DNA of 64,000 nt from Bacteroidales bacterium (GCA_024685175.1 JAIKWD010000003.1:62001-126000); one strand, 5' to 3'; shown: positions 51,470-62,660, counted from the stretch's first letter. Numbers and translations are program-made. The notes: generated by a model not told the origin, from the sequence alone.

Positions 51470-53080
51470 ATGAAATACCGTATCTGGATCATATTGTTAA
51501 GCATTCTTCTTATTCATTCCGCCTATGCTCAGAATAATGAGGGAGGTGTGCTTAAGATAGATTCCACTACGAGTAACTCGGAAGATATTGATTACTTCAC
51601 CCGCCAGGAGATCCGGAAGATGGACTCCATGTTAAACACTTGGTATGTTAGCAATGAGTTGGCCAAGCACAGTTCCGTCCTGTCCAAACTGAAAGACGAC
51701 ACAACTGTTTACGACAACAATGACTCAATGATTTTCAAGCGTCTGTCACAAATAGTGACGGCGGTACCTTTGGCCTATAACGACAAGGTAAAGCGTTATA
51801 TTGAGTTATACTCCGTGCAGCGTCAGCGTTCTTCATCCGTCATTTTAGGATTGGCGCAGTATTACTATCCGTGGATGCGTGAGATTTTCGACAAGTATGA
51901 CGTTCCCGAAGAGTTGGTTTACATCACCATCATTGAGTCGGCATTGAATCCTAATGCCGTGTCTCCTGCGGGGGCCACGGGCATCTGGCAATTCATGTAC
52001 GGCACCGGCAAGATCTACGACTTGCAGGTCTCTACCTTTGTCGATGATCGTCGTGATCCCTATAAGGCCACGGATGCCGCCGCTCGTCATTTGCGCGATC
52101 TCTACAACATCTTCAACGACTGGGGATTGGCCATCTCGGCCTACAACTGCGGCGCCGGCAACGTGCGCAAGGCCATCCAACGCTCCGGCGGCAAGACTGA
52201 CTTCTGGGGTGTTTCACCATTCTTGCCTCGTGAGACCCAGAACTACTTCCCCGCCTTCATCGGCGCCCTGTATATGATGACGTACCATAACCTCTACGGC
52301 ATAAGTCCGGCACCCATCTCGTTCCCCACCGACGTGGATACAGTTATGGTTGACAAGGAACTCCACTTCGGTCAAATCTCCGAAGTATTAGGCATTAGCA
52401 CTAATGAGATCAAGAGTCTCAACCCGCAATACAAACGCGACATTATTCCTGCATACAACGAGAAGTATCCTTTACGATTACGCTCCGCCGACATCATCCG
52501 ATTCCTTGACCTGAAGGACTCCGTGGAAAAATACAAATACGACGAGTTCTTTAATCCTACCAAAGACCTCAACAAGGAAAATTTGGCAACCAACTCCAAC
52601 GGAGATATCGTCAAGACTACGCCTAGCAAGTATCACACCGTGCGCAAGGGCGAGACGTTGTCCTCCATTGCCCGTAAGTATGGCACTTCTTACACCACTA
52701 TAAAGTCTCTCAACCACCTGCGCAGCAATACATTGCGTGTTGGACAAAAACTTTTGATCAAGAAAGGCACCACCATAGTTGTGAAACAGGCCGCTCCCCC
52801 GAAAGTGGACAGCACCTCCACAGTAACGGACACGACTGCTTCCCCTACCAACAAAACCAACATAGAAATTGAAGAACCTATCGTGGTCAACAAAGACACC
52901 ACTAAGGTAATCCAACCCACCACTCCCACTATTCGTATACACATCGTAAAAAAAGGCGAGACTTTATATTCAATCGCACGCAAGTATGGAAAAACGGCAG
53001 CGGCTCTCGCTTCCTTCAATCACCTGCAAAACGAGAACTCCATCAAAATAGGACAAAAAATCAAGATTCCTATTCAGTAA
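51470..53080 (+). CDS. membrane-bound lytic murein transglycosylase D-like, with two LysM domains
   Basis: Cleaves peptidoglycan glycan strands in the periplasm. 536 residues. Signal peptide (MKYRIWIILLSILLIHSAYAQ) without lipobox. The SLT domain spans about 125-290 with catalytic Glu156 in ITIIESALNPNAVSPAGATG and the family motifs IWQFM, and AISAYNCGAGNVRKAI. Two LysM peptidoglycan-binding domains follow (YHTVRKGETLSSIARKYGTS near 385, IHIVKKGETLYSIARKYGKT near 490), joined by a Thr/Val/Pro-rich linker. It ends six bases before the convergent uvrB. Confidence 0.95.
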   Translation: MKYRIWIILLSILLIHSAYAQNNEGGVLKIDSTTSNSEDIDYFTRQEIRKMDSMLNTWYVSNELAKHSSVLSKLKDDTTVYDNNDSMIFKRLSQIVTAVPLAYNDKVKRYIELYSVQRQRSSSVILGLAQYYYPWMREIFDKYDVPEELVYITIIESALNPNAVSPAGATGIWQFMYGTGKIYDLQVSTFVDDRRDPYKATDAAARHLRDLYNIFNDWGLAISAYNCGAGNVRKAIQRSGGKTDFWGVSPFLPRETQNYFPAFIGALYMMTYHNLYGISPAPISFPTDVDTVMVDKELHFGQISEVLGISTNEIKSLNPQYKRDIIPAYNEKYPLRLRSADIIRFLDLKDSVEKYKYDEFFNPTKDLNKENLATNSNGDIVKTTPSKYHTVRKGETLSSIARKYGTSYTTIKSLNHLRSNTLRVGQKLLIKKGTTIVVKQAAPPKVDSTSTVTDTTASPTNKTNIEIEEPIVVNKDTTKVIQPTTPTIRIHIVKKGETLYSIARKYGKTAAALASFNHLQNENSIKIGQKIKIPIQ

Positions 53081-53086
53081 TTATCG

Positions 53087-55120
53087 TTAATATTCTTTTA
53101 TTCTCTGTTCTACGCGGATGATTTCATCTCGCAGAGTGGCGGCTGTGTCGAAATCCAGATCCTTGACAGCCTTTTCCATCTCTTTTCGCAACATTTTTGA
53201 CTTGAGCTTAAGCTGTTCAAGATTAAGCATGCGGTCGTCATCTTCGGCGGCCAAGGTCTCCTTATGCTTCAAGCTTTGATACTTTTGCTTGTCTTTCTCA
53301 CCTTGCTTTGTCACAGCCTCGTCAATCTGGCCAGCCAGATATACCTCTTCAGACTTAATAACGCCCTTGGGGATGATGTGATGTTCCTCGTTATATGCCA
53401 ACTGTTTAGCGCGACGGCGATTCGTCTCGTCAATGGTGGCTTGCATTGATTTGGTAACCTTGTTGGCATAGAAAATGACCCGCCCGTTAACGTGGCGTGC
53501 GGCCCGGCCTGCCGTCTGCGTCAAGGACCGCGTATTTCGCAAAAAGCCTTCCTTGTCGGCATCCATAATGGCCACCAGCGACACTTCCGGAAGATCCAAG
53601 CCTTCTCTTAGCAAATTCACGCCCACCAGAACGTCAATGGAACCGAATCGGAGATCTTTGAGAATCTCCACCCTATCCAACGTGTCCACATCGGAATGGA
53701 TATAACACGATTTTATACCGATGCGAATAAGATAGCTATTCATCTCTTCTGCCATCTTTTTGGTCAAAGTGGTCACCAATACGCGTTCCCCACGATCCAC
53801 GGTGTCCTCGATCTCATTTAGCAGGTCGTCAACTTGATTTGTGGCGGGGCGCACTTCTATGACAGGGTCTAGCAGACCCGTTGGGCGGACCACTTGTTCC
53901 ACAACCACACCATCAGATTTCTGCAGCTCGTATTCCGCCGGGGTGGCACTCATATAGATGGCCTGACCTATCATGCTTTCAAACTCATCGAATTTGAGCG
54001 GTCTGTTGTCAAGGGCCGCAGGCAATCGGAATCCATAATCCACCAAGTTCACCTTCCTGGAGCGGTCGCCACCATACATGGCACCGATTTGTGGCACTGT
54101 GACATGGCTTTCATCCACCACCAATATGAAATCTTCCGGGAAGAAATCCAGAATACAGAACGGTCGTTGCCCAGGTTGACGCTTGTCAAAATAACGGGAG
54201 TAGTTCTCGATACCAGAGCAGTAGCCCAACTCTTTCATCATCTCTATGTCGTAGGTGACACGATCCTCCAATCGCTTGGCTTCCAGGTATTTTTCATTGG
54301 CACGCAAATATTTGATCTGCTCGCCCAAGTCTAGTTGTATGTTGGAGATGGCATCGTTCATGGATTGTTGGGTGGTGACGAAAATGCTGGCAGGATATAT
54401 CGTGATTTTATCCTTCTTCTCAATGACTCCACCCGAAGCGGCTTCTATTTCAAATATGGATTCAATCTCATCATCAAAGAAAACAATACGATAAGCATGT
54501 TCACTATACGGTGGAAATATATCCACGGTATCCCCTTTTACACGAAATTGTGAGGTTTGCAAATCGAGTTCCGTTCTCGAATATAGGCTGTTGACAAAAG
54601 TTAAAAGCAGCTTGTTGCGGTCAATCAACATGCCCGTATGAAGATGGGTAACATTCTTGGCAAAATCGTCCGGGTTTCCTATGCCATAAATACAGGAGAC
54701 AGAAGCCACTACAATGATATCGCGACGGCCGGAGAGCAGCGATGCCGTGGTGTGTAAGCGCAACTTCTCAATCTCGTCGTTGATAGCCAAGTCCTTTTCA
54801 ATGTAAGTATTAGTGGTGGGAATATAGGCCTCCGGCTGATAATAGTCGTAATATGAAACAAAATACTCAACTGCATTATCGGGGAAGAACTGCTTGAACT
54901 CGCCATAGAGTTGGGCGGCAAGGGTCTTGTTGTGGCTCAGCACGAGGGCTGGTCGGTTGAGCTCATTGAGCACATTGGCAATAGTGAAAGTCTTGCCCGA
55001 GCCGGTGACACCAAGCAATGTTTGAGCCTTGTCACCACGTTTAAGTCCTTCCACCAATTGATGTATGGCTGTAGGTTGGTCGCCCGATGGCTTGTATGAT
55101 GAGGTTAGCTTGAAGTTCAT
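53087..55120 (-). CDS. uvrB: excinuclease ABC subunit B
   Basis: Helicase-like damage-verification subunit of nucleotide excision repair, 677 residues. Walker A LLGVTGSGKTFTIANV near 33, the DNA-gripping beta-hairpin SYYDYYQPEAYIPTTNTYIE near 90, Walker B LVVDESHVTVPQ (about 335), motif VI TQTAGRAARHVNG, and a C-terminal UVR domain for UvrC contact (last 40 residues). MNFKLTSSYKPSGDQP at 55120 is the start, since the in-frame TTG at 55144 overlaps the -7 box. UvrA is at 22580; uvrC is not in the window. Confidence 0.97.
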   Translation of the reverse strand: MNFKLTSSYKPSGDQPTAIHQLVEGLKRGDKAQTLLGVTGSGKTFTIANVLNELNRPALVLSHNKTLAAQLYGEFKQFFPDNAVEYFVSYYDYYQPEAYIPTTNTYIEKDLAINDEIEKLRLHTTASLLSGRRDIIVVASVSCIYGIGNPDDFAKNVTHLHTGMLIDRNKLLLTFVNSLYSRTELDLQTSQFRVKGDTVDIFPPYSEHAYRIVFFDDEIESIFEIEAASGGVIEKKDKITIYPASIFVTTQQSMNDAISNIQLDLGEQIKYLRANEKYLEAKRLEDRVTYDIEMMKELGYCSGIENYSRYFDKRQPGQRPFCILDFFPEDFILVVDESHVTVPQIGAMYGGDRSRKVNLVDYGFRLPAALDNRPLKFDEFESMIGQAIYMSATPAEYELQKSDGVVVEQVVRPTGLLDPVIEVRPATNQVDDLLNEIEDTVDRGERVLVTTLTKKMAEEMNSYLIRIGIKSCYIHSDVDTLDRVEILKDLRFGSIDVLVGVNLLREGLDLPEVSLVAIMDADKEGFLRNTRSLTQTAGRAARHVNGRVIFYANKVTKSMQATIDETNRRRAKQLAYNEEHHIIPKGVIKSEEVYLAGQIDEAVTKQGEKDKQKYQSLKHKETLAAEDDDRMLNLEQLKLKSKMLRKEMEKAVKDLDFDTAATLRDEIIRVEQRIKEY

Positions 55121-55141
55121 GCGTTTATTTTCAAAGGGCGG

Positions 55142-55149
55142 CAAAGATA
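55142..55149 (-). promoter_or_regulatory. -7 box for uvrB
   Basis: TATCTTTG followed by CCG on the minus strand, 21 bp before the uvrB ATG. Confidence 0.65.
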
Positions 55150-55156
55150 CGAAAAT

Positions 55157-55250
55157 AGTTAGGAGTGCGGGATGAGGGGTGAGGTGTTATTTTCCATCAC
55201 ATTCGACTTCTTCCTTTGAACGCTAACTGCCATCCGCTATCTGCTATCCG
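55157..55250. repeat. 7-bp quasi-periodic tract filling a divergent promoter interval
   Basis: AGTTAGG, AGTGCGG, GATGAGG, GGTGAGG at the left, a weak middle, and CTAACTG, CCATCCG, CTATCTG, CTATCCG at 55223-55250. It begins 7 bp from the uvrB -7 box and ends 9 bp from the holA -7 box, the same layout as at 36751. Confidence 0.65.
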
Positions 55251-55259
55251 CATTTTTTG

Positions 55260-55267
55260 TATATTTG
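55260..55267 (+). promoter_or_regulatory. -7 box for holA
   Basis: TATATTTG followed by CCA, 26 bp before the holA ATG. Confidence 0.6.
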
Positions 55268-55293
55268 CCACCTTAAAAAGTATTCTGGTCACA

Positions 55294-56289
55294 ATGATAA
55301 AATACGAGGAACTTGTCAGTCAACTTAAGAGCCGCCAGTTTGCGCCGATTTATCTGCTTATGGGCGAGGAGCCGTTCTTCATCGACCGCATCTGCAAATT
55401 CTTTGAGACCAAAGTCATTGACGAGGCCAACCGCGACTTCAACCAAGTGGTCTTGTATGGCAAAGACACCTCTGCCGCAGAAATCATCGCTAATGCCAAA
55501 GAGTTTCCATTCGGAAGCGCATATAAACTTGTCGTCGTAAAAGAGGCCAAAGACCTCAAAGACATTGACTTACTTAAGACTTATGCAGAAAGTCCCGTAA
55601 GCACGACCATACTAGTTATTTGTTACAAATACGGAAAACTCCGGGCCACTCAATACAAGTCTTTTGAGAAAAAAGGAGTGGTGTTTGAGTCTGTCGGCAT
55701 CAAAGACTGGAACCTAGCCGATTGGGTTCAAAAAACGGCTTCAGGCCTTAAGTTCAGAATTGAGCCACAGACCGCCACGTTACTAGCCGAACACATCGGC
55801 AATGACTTGTCGCGCATTTACAATGAGTTCGAGAAGCTGAAGGTCATCCTGCCCGAAGGTAGCACTGTTACTCCCGATGTGGTCGAGAAGTACATCGGCA
55901 TCAGCAAGGAATATAACATCTTCGAGTTGCAGGAAGCGCTTGGCAGCCGCAATATTCCGAAGATCTACAAAATCGTCAACAATTTTACGCAACATCTGAA
56001 AGAAAATCCAAACATCAAGACTATTTTGATGTTGTACAATTTCTATCATAAAATGGTCATGTATCATCTAGCACCCGACAAGAGCAATGAAGCGTTGCGG
56101 ACCATATACGGCAACCTTCCTCCCATGATCATGTCCAAAAACGTGCGCTATGCCCAAAGCCACTCCATGCAACAACTTACGTATATCATGTCTGTTTTAC
56201 GCGAATATGATGCCAAATCAAAAGGCGTAGACTCCAACATGGACGAAGGAGAACTGCTCAAAGAGATGATCTTCAAGATTGTACGATAA
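55294..56289 (+). CDS. holA: DNA polymerase III subunit delta
   Basis: Clamp-loader subunit that opens the sliding clamp, 331 residues. The N-terminal AAA+-like domain starts MIKYEELVSQLKSRQFAPIY with LLMGEEPFFIDRICKFF (the LLxGxExxxxxxxI pattern of HolA); ISKEYNIFELQEALGSRN and the C-terminal collar helices match the family. The frame is open to 55216, but the promoter ends at 55267, so 55294 is the start. A three-gene envelope set follows 31 bp later on the same strand and may be read from this promoter. Confidence 0.92.
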   Translation: MIKYEELVSQLKSRQFAPIYLLMGEEPFFIDRICKFFETKVIDEANRDFNQVVLYGKDTSAAEIIANAKEFPFGSAYKLVVVKEAKDLKDIDLLKTYAESPVSTTILVICYKYGKLRATQYKSFEKKGVVFESVGIKDWNLADWVQKTASGLKFRIEPQTATLLAEHIGNDLSRIYNEFEKLKVILPEGSTVTPDVVEKYIGISKEYNIFELQEALGSRNIPKIYKIVNNFTQHLKENPNIKTILMLYNFYHKMVMYHLAPDKSNEALRTIYGNLPPMIMSKNVRYAQSHSMQQLTYIMSVLREYDAKSKGVDSNMDEGELLKEMIFKIVR

Positions 56290-56320
56290 TTCATTTTTTA
56301 AATCACACAAATTAATTGTC

Positions 56321-57859
56321 ATGAAAAAAATCGCTTTGTTTTTGATTTCTTTCTGTTTCATCTTCATTTCCAGTGCCCAAAACAAGGTCACTTTGCTGAA
56401 AGACGAACTCGGTAAGACGCGTGAGGCCACCAGCGTAGCCAATGGGCTCTTGCAAGGTCTCGACGACCAGTATTATGTCTACAACGAGGACTTCTACGAC
56501 AAGGCCGGCAAGGGAATGGTAGCCGATGCCATTTTCTGCATCGACAAGAACGGCGCCACGATGAACGAAATCAAGGTAACGCACCCCGAAGACTACGAAT
56601 TCGTCAAGTTCTATGAGGACCAAGACGACATCTTCGCCATTTACAAGACTTACAAATGGAAGACCAAGACCTTCGGCCTCTATATGAACACCATCGGCAA
56701 GGACCAGAGTGCCCCGGCGTGGGATCCCGAGGAGTTGGTGAAGGTACAGACCGAACGCAACGAGGATCTGTACGCCTTCTCGTCCGTGTCGCCCGACAAC
56801 ACCAAGTTGGTGGTCAGTCTCATCTTGGCCGGCCGCAAAGGCAATATGAAGGGTTCCTCCGTGATGACCTTCGGGGCCGACGGCGCCAAGTTGTGGGACA
56901 ACACCCTGAGTCTTGAGTTCAACAACCCCAACTTCAAGATACTGAATATGATCATCTCCAATGATGCCGAAGTGTTCGTGACTCTTGCCTCCTACGGTGA
57001 CGTCAGCCGCAAGACCCGCGAGGACGAGACCTTCCATCTCTACAAGATCACCAGCGACAACGTGGTCTTCGTCGACGAGAAGATTCCTTTCGGGTTCATC
57101 TCCAACGCAGAATCGTACATCAACAAGAAGGGCGAGGTTGTGGCCGCGGGCTACTATTGCACCGACCTTACCGAATATGAAGGTGGCACCTATGCCGTCG
57201 TCTTCGACAATAAGACCGAGCAACTGAAGGATATTTCACATCAAGACTTCGCGCCTGAATATGCCATCCAGGAGAAAGCCGCCCTCGGCGTGCCCAAAAA
57301 CACCAAGTTCACCGTCAACCCTGATCACATATACGAGTTCAACGACGGTTCGTATGCCCTTATTGGCGAACAGCAACAAGTCATCATCCACACGACGACC
57401 AGTCCCAACGGTATGACCACCAGCACCTACACCTACTATGCCAAGAACATCCTCGTCTCCTTCTTGGACGAAGACGGCAAAATCGATGATTTCAAGATGA
57501 TTAAGAAACTGCAGATCGTGGGACCAGGCAGACCCTTGACGTTCAAGCGCCGCCAAACCGCAGGCTATTCGTTCACCTCCTTCATGCTCAACAACAACAT
57601 TCATCTCTTCTTCCAAGACCACATCGACAACTACTCGGGCCGCGCCGACGTGCCGTGCCGCGCTTCCAGCAGCAGCAACCACTGCACCGTCCATACGACC
57701 ATCCAGGAGGACAAGTCCCTCACCTCAAAAGTCGTCATAGACCCGAACAAGAGCGACATTCGTATGATCGCCCCACTCTTCCTCGAAGACAACGGGATGT
57801 TACTCATCAACGCGAACAAGAAGGTTATGCAATTGTCCAAACTCTCCCTCAGTCTGTAA
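56321..57859 (+). CDS. secreted protein of unknown function, 512 aa
   Basis: Signal peptide MKKIALFLISFCFIFISSAQ, then a beta-rich protein. Repeated units such as DLYAFSSVSPDNTKLVVSL, AEVFVTLASYGD and GEVVAAGYYCTDLTEYEGG recall beta-propeller blades, about one every 50-60 residues, but no named family is recognised. A short Cys/Ser-rich segment (PCRASSSSNHC) occurs near residue 450. It lies three bases upstream of the M48 protease gene, so the products probably act together in the periplasm or outer membrane. The start at 56321 fits the signal peptide better than the longer frame from 56279. Confidence 0.8.
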   Translation: MKKIALFLISFCFIFISSAQNKVTLLKDELGKTREATSVANGLLQGLDDQYYVYNEDFYDKAGKGMVADAIFCIDKNGATMNEIKVTHPEDYEFVKFYEDQDDIFAIYKTYKWKTKTFGLYMNTIGKDQSAPAWDPEELVKVQTERNEDLYAFSSVSPDNTKLVVSLILAGRKGNMKGSSVMTFGADGAKLWDNTLSLEFNNPNFKILNMIISNDAEVFVTLASYGDVSRKTREDETFHLYKITSDNVVFVDEKIPFGFISNAESYINKKGEVVAAGYYCTDLTEYEGGTYAVVFDNKTEQLKDISHQDFAPEYAIQEKAALGVPKNTKFTVNPDHIYEFNDGSYALIGEQQQVIIHTTTSPNGMTTSTYTYYAKNILVSFLDEDGKIDDFKMIKKLQIVGPGRPLTFKRRQTAGYSFTSFMLNNNIHLFFQDHIDNYSGRADVPCRASSSSNHCTVHTTIQEDKSLTSKVVIDPNKSDIRMIAPLFLEDNGMLLINANKKVMQLSKLSLSL

Positions 57860-57862
57860 TAT

Positions 57863-59971
57863 ATGTCCACCAACAAAAGAATCGCCCCTATCATAGCAGC
57901 CTTGCTGCTGATATGGGTTTTAGGGAAGGCGCAATCGCCTAATGTAGAGCATTTCACCCCGCTAAAGTCACAAGGCGAATTTCCGGAATTTCTGGCATCG
58001 GCCGCCAACAAGCCGGCATCTTCCAAGTCGGACGATGCGTTTCTCAGCACAATGTTGGCGCAAGGCAAGGTGCTGTACGGAACCGAGTTGAACCAATACA
58101 TTGACTTCATCGCCGAACAGTTGCTCGCCAACGAGCCGCTGTTGCGCAAGAGTCTCCATTTCTACATCTTGCAAGTGCCCGAAGTGAACGCTTTTTCCAC
58201 GTCCAACGGGGCCATATTCATCAATATGGGATTGCTGGCCCAAGTGACCAACGAGTCCCAACTCGCCTTCGTGATGGCACACGAGATCGCGCACTACAGC
58301 GAAGGACACGGCAAGGAGACCATGAAATCGAGGAGCAGCGGAACCCTGTCAGACTATCTCCGTTGGCACCAATACTCGCGAGAGCAGGAAATCGATGCCG
58401 ACCACATCGGCCTGACCCGCTTCTACAAGAGTTCGCCCTATAGTCTGGACATCCTCGACGGGCTCTACGATGTGCTGCTGTACTCTTCGCTGCCCTTTGA
58501 CGAGATCCCCTTCCGCCGCAACGAAGTGGAGGAGTCATTCTACGCCTTCCCCGACAACTACTTCCTGACTACCGTTGCCAACATCAGCGACCGCTCGACG
58601 ATGGTGGACACCTTCCTCACCCACCCCAACATCGAGAAACGCCGGGCATTGGCCAAGAAACTGATCACCGCCATCCCCAACAATGGACGCAAGATCTTCG
58701 TACAGCCGGAATCCCAGTTCTATCATATTCGGGACATCGCCCGTTTTTCCTGCGTGGAATACTATCTCTTGAGGCATAAATACGACAAGGCCATCTACAA
58801 CATCCACGTTTTGCAACAACAATTCCCGAACAACGAATTCCTCGAGAAGTCGCTGGCAACCGCCTATTATGGCGCCTCGAAGCACAAGAACTTCGGTATG
58901 TCAAGCGTGATTGCCACCCCTTATCGAGAAGTGGAAGGCGAAATGCAACAGGTGAGTTACCTGATGGGCAAGATGAACCGCAAGGAGTACTCGGTCCTGG
59001 CGCTCCGCAAGGCATGGACCGCGATGCAACGGTATCCCGATGACGAATACTTGCGCGCCGTGGCCCAAGACCTGGTCAACGACCTCTTCGTGAAACAGAA
59101 GATGAAATACAACGACTTTTGCGACTACCCGCAGGACACGCGTTTGGAAGACATTGCCCAAAACGCCACGGGCACCGCTTCGGGGACCGACAAGTACAGC
59201 CGCATTAAGCAGCAGAGCCAGACCGCGCTGGTGCTTCCCGACCCTAAGTTCAAGACAGTCAACTATATGCTCGTAGACATCCACCGCGATTCGCTGTTCC
59301 GCGAGATGGTGAACGAAGCCGTCGTGAACGGCGAGATTGTCGATATGCTGGAGTCCGCCACGGACAAGCACCTCGACCGCGACTCCGTCTTATGCATCTT
59401 TGAGCCGAACTATACCATTTACTCCAAGGCATCGCGTGACAAGCGAGCCAGACAGGCTGACCGAAGTGCGTCGCAACTGCTTAAGGTGCTCACCCGCTCC
59501 ACGAACAAGATGGGCGTGAAGGCCGTCACCTACAGTTCCACCAAGATGCCCGAGACCAGCACCGAACGCTACAACGAGTTCGTCCAGATGCGCAACTGGA
59601 TCGACGACTTCGACAATGGCGGAGGTCTGGCAATGCGCTACCACACCTCGGACTATCTCAACGATGCCCTCCAAGCCATCGGCGGTGGTAAGGCGTGTCG
59701 TACCGTAGTCACGCGCAACACGGTGAGTTCCTTCACCCTTTCCAACATCTACACACTCTCTCTCGCCCTGGTTAGTCCTTATTTATGGCCTATTGCCATT
59801 GCCAATACCATTTCCGACAAATACGACACCGACGTTCATTTCCACATCGTGGATATGAAGACCGGCAAGGTGGAAGTCTCCTCTTCCTACACCCAATCGG
59901 CCCCGATGAGCAGGGCATACGTCAACGGATTCTGCTACAACCAACTGAGAAAATACATCAAAGGAAAATGA
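57863..59971 (+). CDS. secreted M48 family zinc metalloprotease with large C-terminal extension
   Basis: 702 residues. Signal peptide (residues 1-24, RIAPIIAALLLIWVLGKAQ), then an M48C-type peptidase domain: HEIAH at 140-144 with a third ligand in SREQEIDADHIG (about 172-183), as in periplasmic BepA and LoiP. BepA carries TPR repeats after the protease; here about 500 residues follow, partly helical and repeat-like (RHKYDKAIYNIHVLQQQFPN, near 310-330), with an alpha/beta part beyond 450 that I do not recognise. By analogy it may degrade or assist misassembled outer-membrane proteins. The ATGA at its end overlaps the next gene. Confidence 0.88.
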   Translation: MSTNKRIAPIIAALLLIWVLGKAQSPNVEHFTPLKSQGEFPEFLASAANKPASSKSDDAFLSTMLAQGKVLYGTELNQYIDFIAEQLLANEPLLRKSLHFYILQVPEVNAFSTSNGAIFINMGLLAQVTNESQLAFVMAHEIAHYSEGHGKETMKSRSSGTLSDYLRWHQYSREQEIDADHIGLTRFYKSSPYSLDILDGLYDVLLYSSLPFDEIPFRRNEVEESFYAFPDNYFLTTVANISDRSTMVDTFLTHPNIEKRRALAKKLITAIPNNGRKIFVQPESQFYHIRDIARFSCVEYYLLRHKYDKAIYNIHVLQQQFPNNEFLEKSLATAYYGASKHKNFGMSSVIATPYREVEGEMQQVSYLMGKMNRKEYSVLALRKAWTAMQRYPDDEYLRAVAQDLVNDLFVKQKMKYNDFCDYPQDTRLEDIAQNATGTASGTDKYSRIKQQSQTALVLPDPKFKTVNYMLVDIHRDSLFREMVNEAVVNGEIVDMLESATDKHLDRDSVLCIFEPNYTIYSKASRDKRARQADRSASQLLKVLTRSTNKMGVKAVTYSSTKMPETSTERYNEFVQMRNWIDDFDNGGGLAMRYHTSDYLNDALQAIGGGKACRTVVTRNTVSSFTLSNIYTLSLALVSPYLWPIAIANTISDKYDTDVHFHIVDMKTGKVEVSSSYTQSAPMSRAYVNGFCYNQLRKYIKGK

Positions 59972-60744
59972 AGAAAAGGATTCTGATTATCATACTGTTG
60001 GCTGTAGCCGCGACGTTTGCCAACGCCCAGAGCCACACCTATTTGGGCAAGCGGTTTATGTTCAACGCCGATGCCACCCTGTCGCCCGCCTGGCTCAACC
60101 AAAACCCGATGAGTCCGCATCTGCAAGGCCTCGAAGCCAAATGGCTGCGACGCTATCTCGGGCTCAACTACTGGGTGTCGCCCAGCGTGGAAGCCATCGT
60201 CTGGGACAAGGGCTCGGTGGGTGCCGGCTACAACTTCTACCAATCCCCTTTTAGCGGCATCCATTACGAAGAGAGGTATTCGGAATACTATGGAACCGCT
60301 TACTCTTGGTCGTATGACTTCAGCGGACTGATCACCGCGCACGGATTCAATGTCTTCTACAAACAATATGTTGGGGAGACCTTTGCGCCCTTGGGACGCT
60401 ACTTCAAGTTCACCTTCGACGGCTTTTTTTACCATTATAAGACTCAATTTGTGGCGGACGAGGATGCACTTTTCAATCCGGATGCTCCTTTCCACGATAG
60501 CGGCAAGGATATGCTTTTCGGCCTTAAGGTGGAGTACGGTCGCGACTTTTTGCTTTGGGACTGTCTGAAGCTGTCGCTCGGAATGTCCGTCGGGACCACC
60601 TTCGGCGGCTATAGAGTGGCTTTCAAGAAACTGACATTAGACGATTACAACCCCACCCTGACCTACAACAACTACGCCCGCAACCGAATGCTTGGCGCTT
60701 ACTGGTTCGGTGTAAAGATGGCAATCGGGTTCTTGGCGTTCTAA
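59968..60744 (+). CDS. outer-membrane beta-barrel protein of unknown function, 258 aa
   Basis: Signal peptide MKKRILIIILLAVAATFANAQ, then alternating aromatic and hydrophobic strands (YLGLNYWVSPSVEAIVWD, SVGAGYNFYQSPFSG, GLITAHGFNVFYKQYVG, YFKFTFDGFFYHYKT) and a short final strand ending FGVKMAIGFLAF, as expected for a small barrel. It starts inside the stop of the M48 gene (ATGA overlap), so its synthesis is tied to the protease. Family not recognised. Confidence 0.78.
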   Translation: MKKRILIIILLAVAATFANAQSHTYLGKRFMFNADATLSPAWLNQNPMSPHLQGLEAKWLRRYLGLNYWVSPSVEAIVWDKGSVGAGYNFYQSPFSGIHYEERYSEYYGTAYSWSYDFSGLITAHGFNVFYKQYVGETFAPLGRYFKFTFDGFFYHYKTQFVADEDALFNPDAPFHDSGKDMLFGLKVEYGRDFLLWDCLKLSLGMSVGTTFGGYRVAFKKLTLDDYNPTLTYNNYARNRMLGAYWFGVKMAIGFLAF

Positions 60745-60818
60745 GCCCTGCTTCATAATGCCCCATAAGACTTTATTATGGACAGCAAGATGGATGTCAA
60801 CTATTTCATAGGAATAAA

Positions 60819-60853
60819 AAAAGAGGGCCATACTTACGCATAGGCCCTCTTTT
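60819..60853. terminator. bidirectional terminator between the envelope operon and atpC
   Basis: AAAAGAGGGCC (60819-60829) and GGCCCTCTTTT (60843-60853) form a perfect 11-bp stem with an A run on one side and a T run on the other. Confidence 0.85.
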
Positions 60854-60870
60854 GATGGTTCATTGTATCT

Positions 60871-61104
60871 TTATTCGGCGAGCACGAGCACCTTGTCGTT
60901 CAGCACTTCGGTCACGCCGCCGTTGATGTTGAAAAAGAGCGTCTCTTCTTGGGCTTGGCATTTGATGCGGCCTTTTTGCAAGGCAGCCACAAGCGGAGCA
61001 TGATGCTCAAGAATCTCAAACAGGCCGTCGATGCCTGGGAGTTGCACCAGACTGACCTCGCCGGAGAAGACGGATTTGTCGGGAGTTCTGATTTCCAAAT
61101 ACAT
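60871..61104 (-). CDS. atpC: F1-ATPase epsilon subunit, short form
   Basis: 77 residues; contains only the N-terminal beta-sandwich (MYLEIRTPDKSVFSGEV, LPGIDGLFEILEHHAPLVAAL) and lacks the C-terminal helical hairpin that inhibits ATP hydrolysis in E. coli epsilon (about 139 residues). Short epsilon subunits are usual in Bacteroidota. It follows atpD by nine bases, and a terminator stands directly behind it. Confidence 0.93.
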   Translation of the reverse strand: MYLEIRTPDKSVFSGEVSLVQLPGIDGLFEILEHHAPLVAALQKGRIKCQAQEETLFFNINGGVTEVLNDKVLVLAE

Positions 61105-61113
61105 CGCAGTACG

Positions 61114-62628
<1,515 letters not shown>

Positions 62629-62652
62629 TTAATAGATATTTTTTCTAGCCGA

Positions 62653-62660
62653 CAAAGATA
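62653..62660 (-). promoter_or_regulatory. -7 box for atpDC
   Basis: TATCTTTG on the minus strand, 33 bp before the atpD start. Confidence 0.65.
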
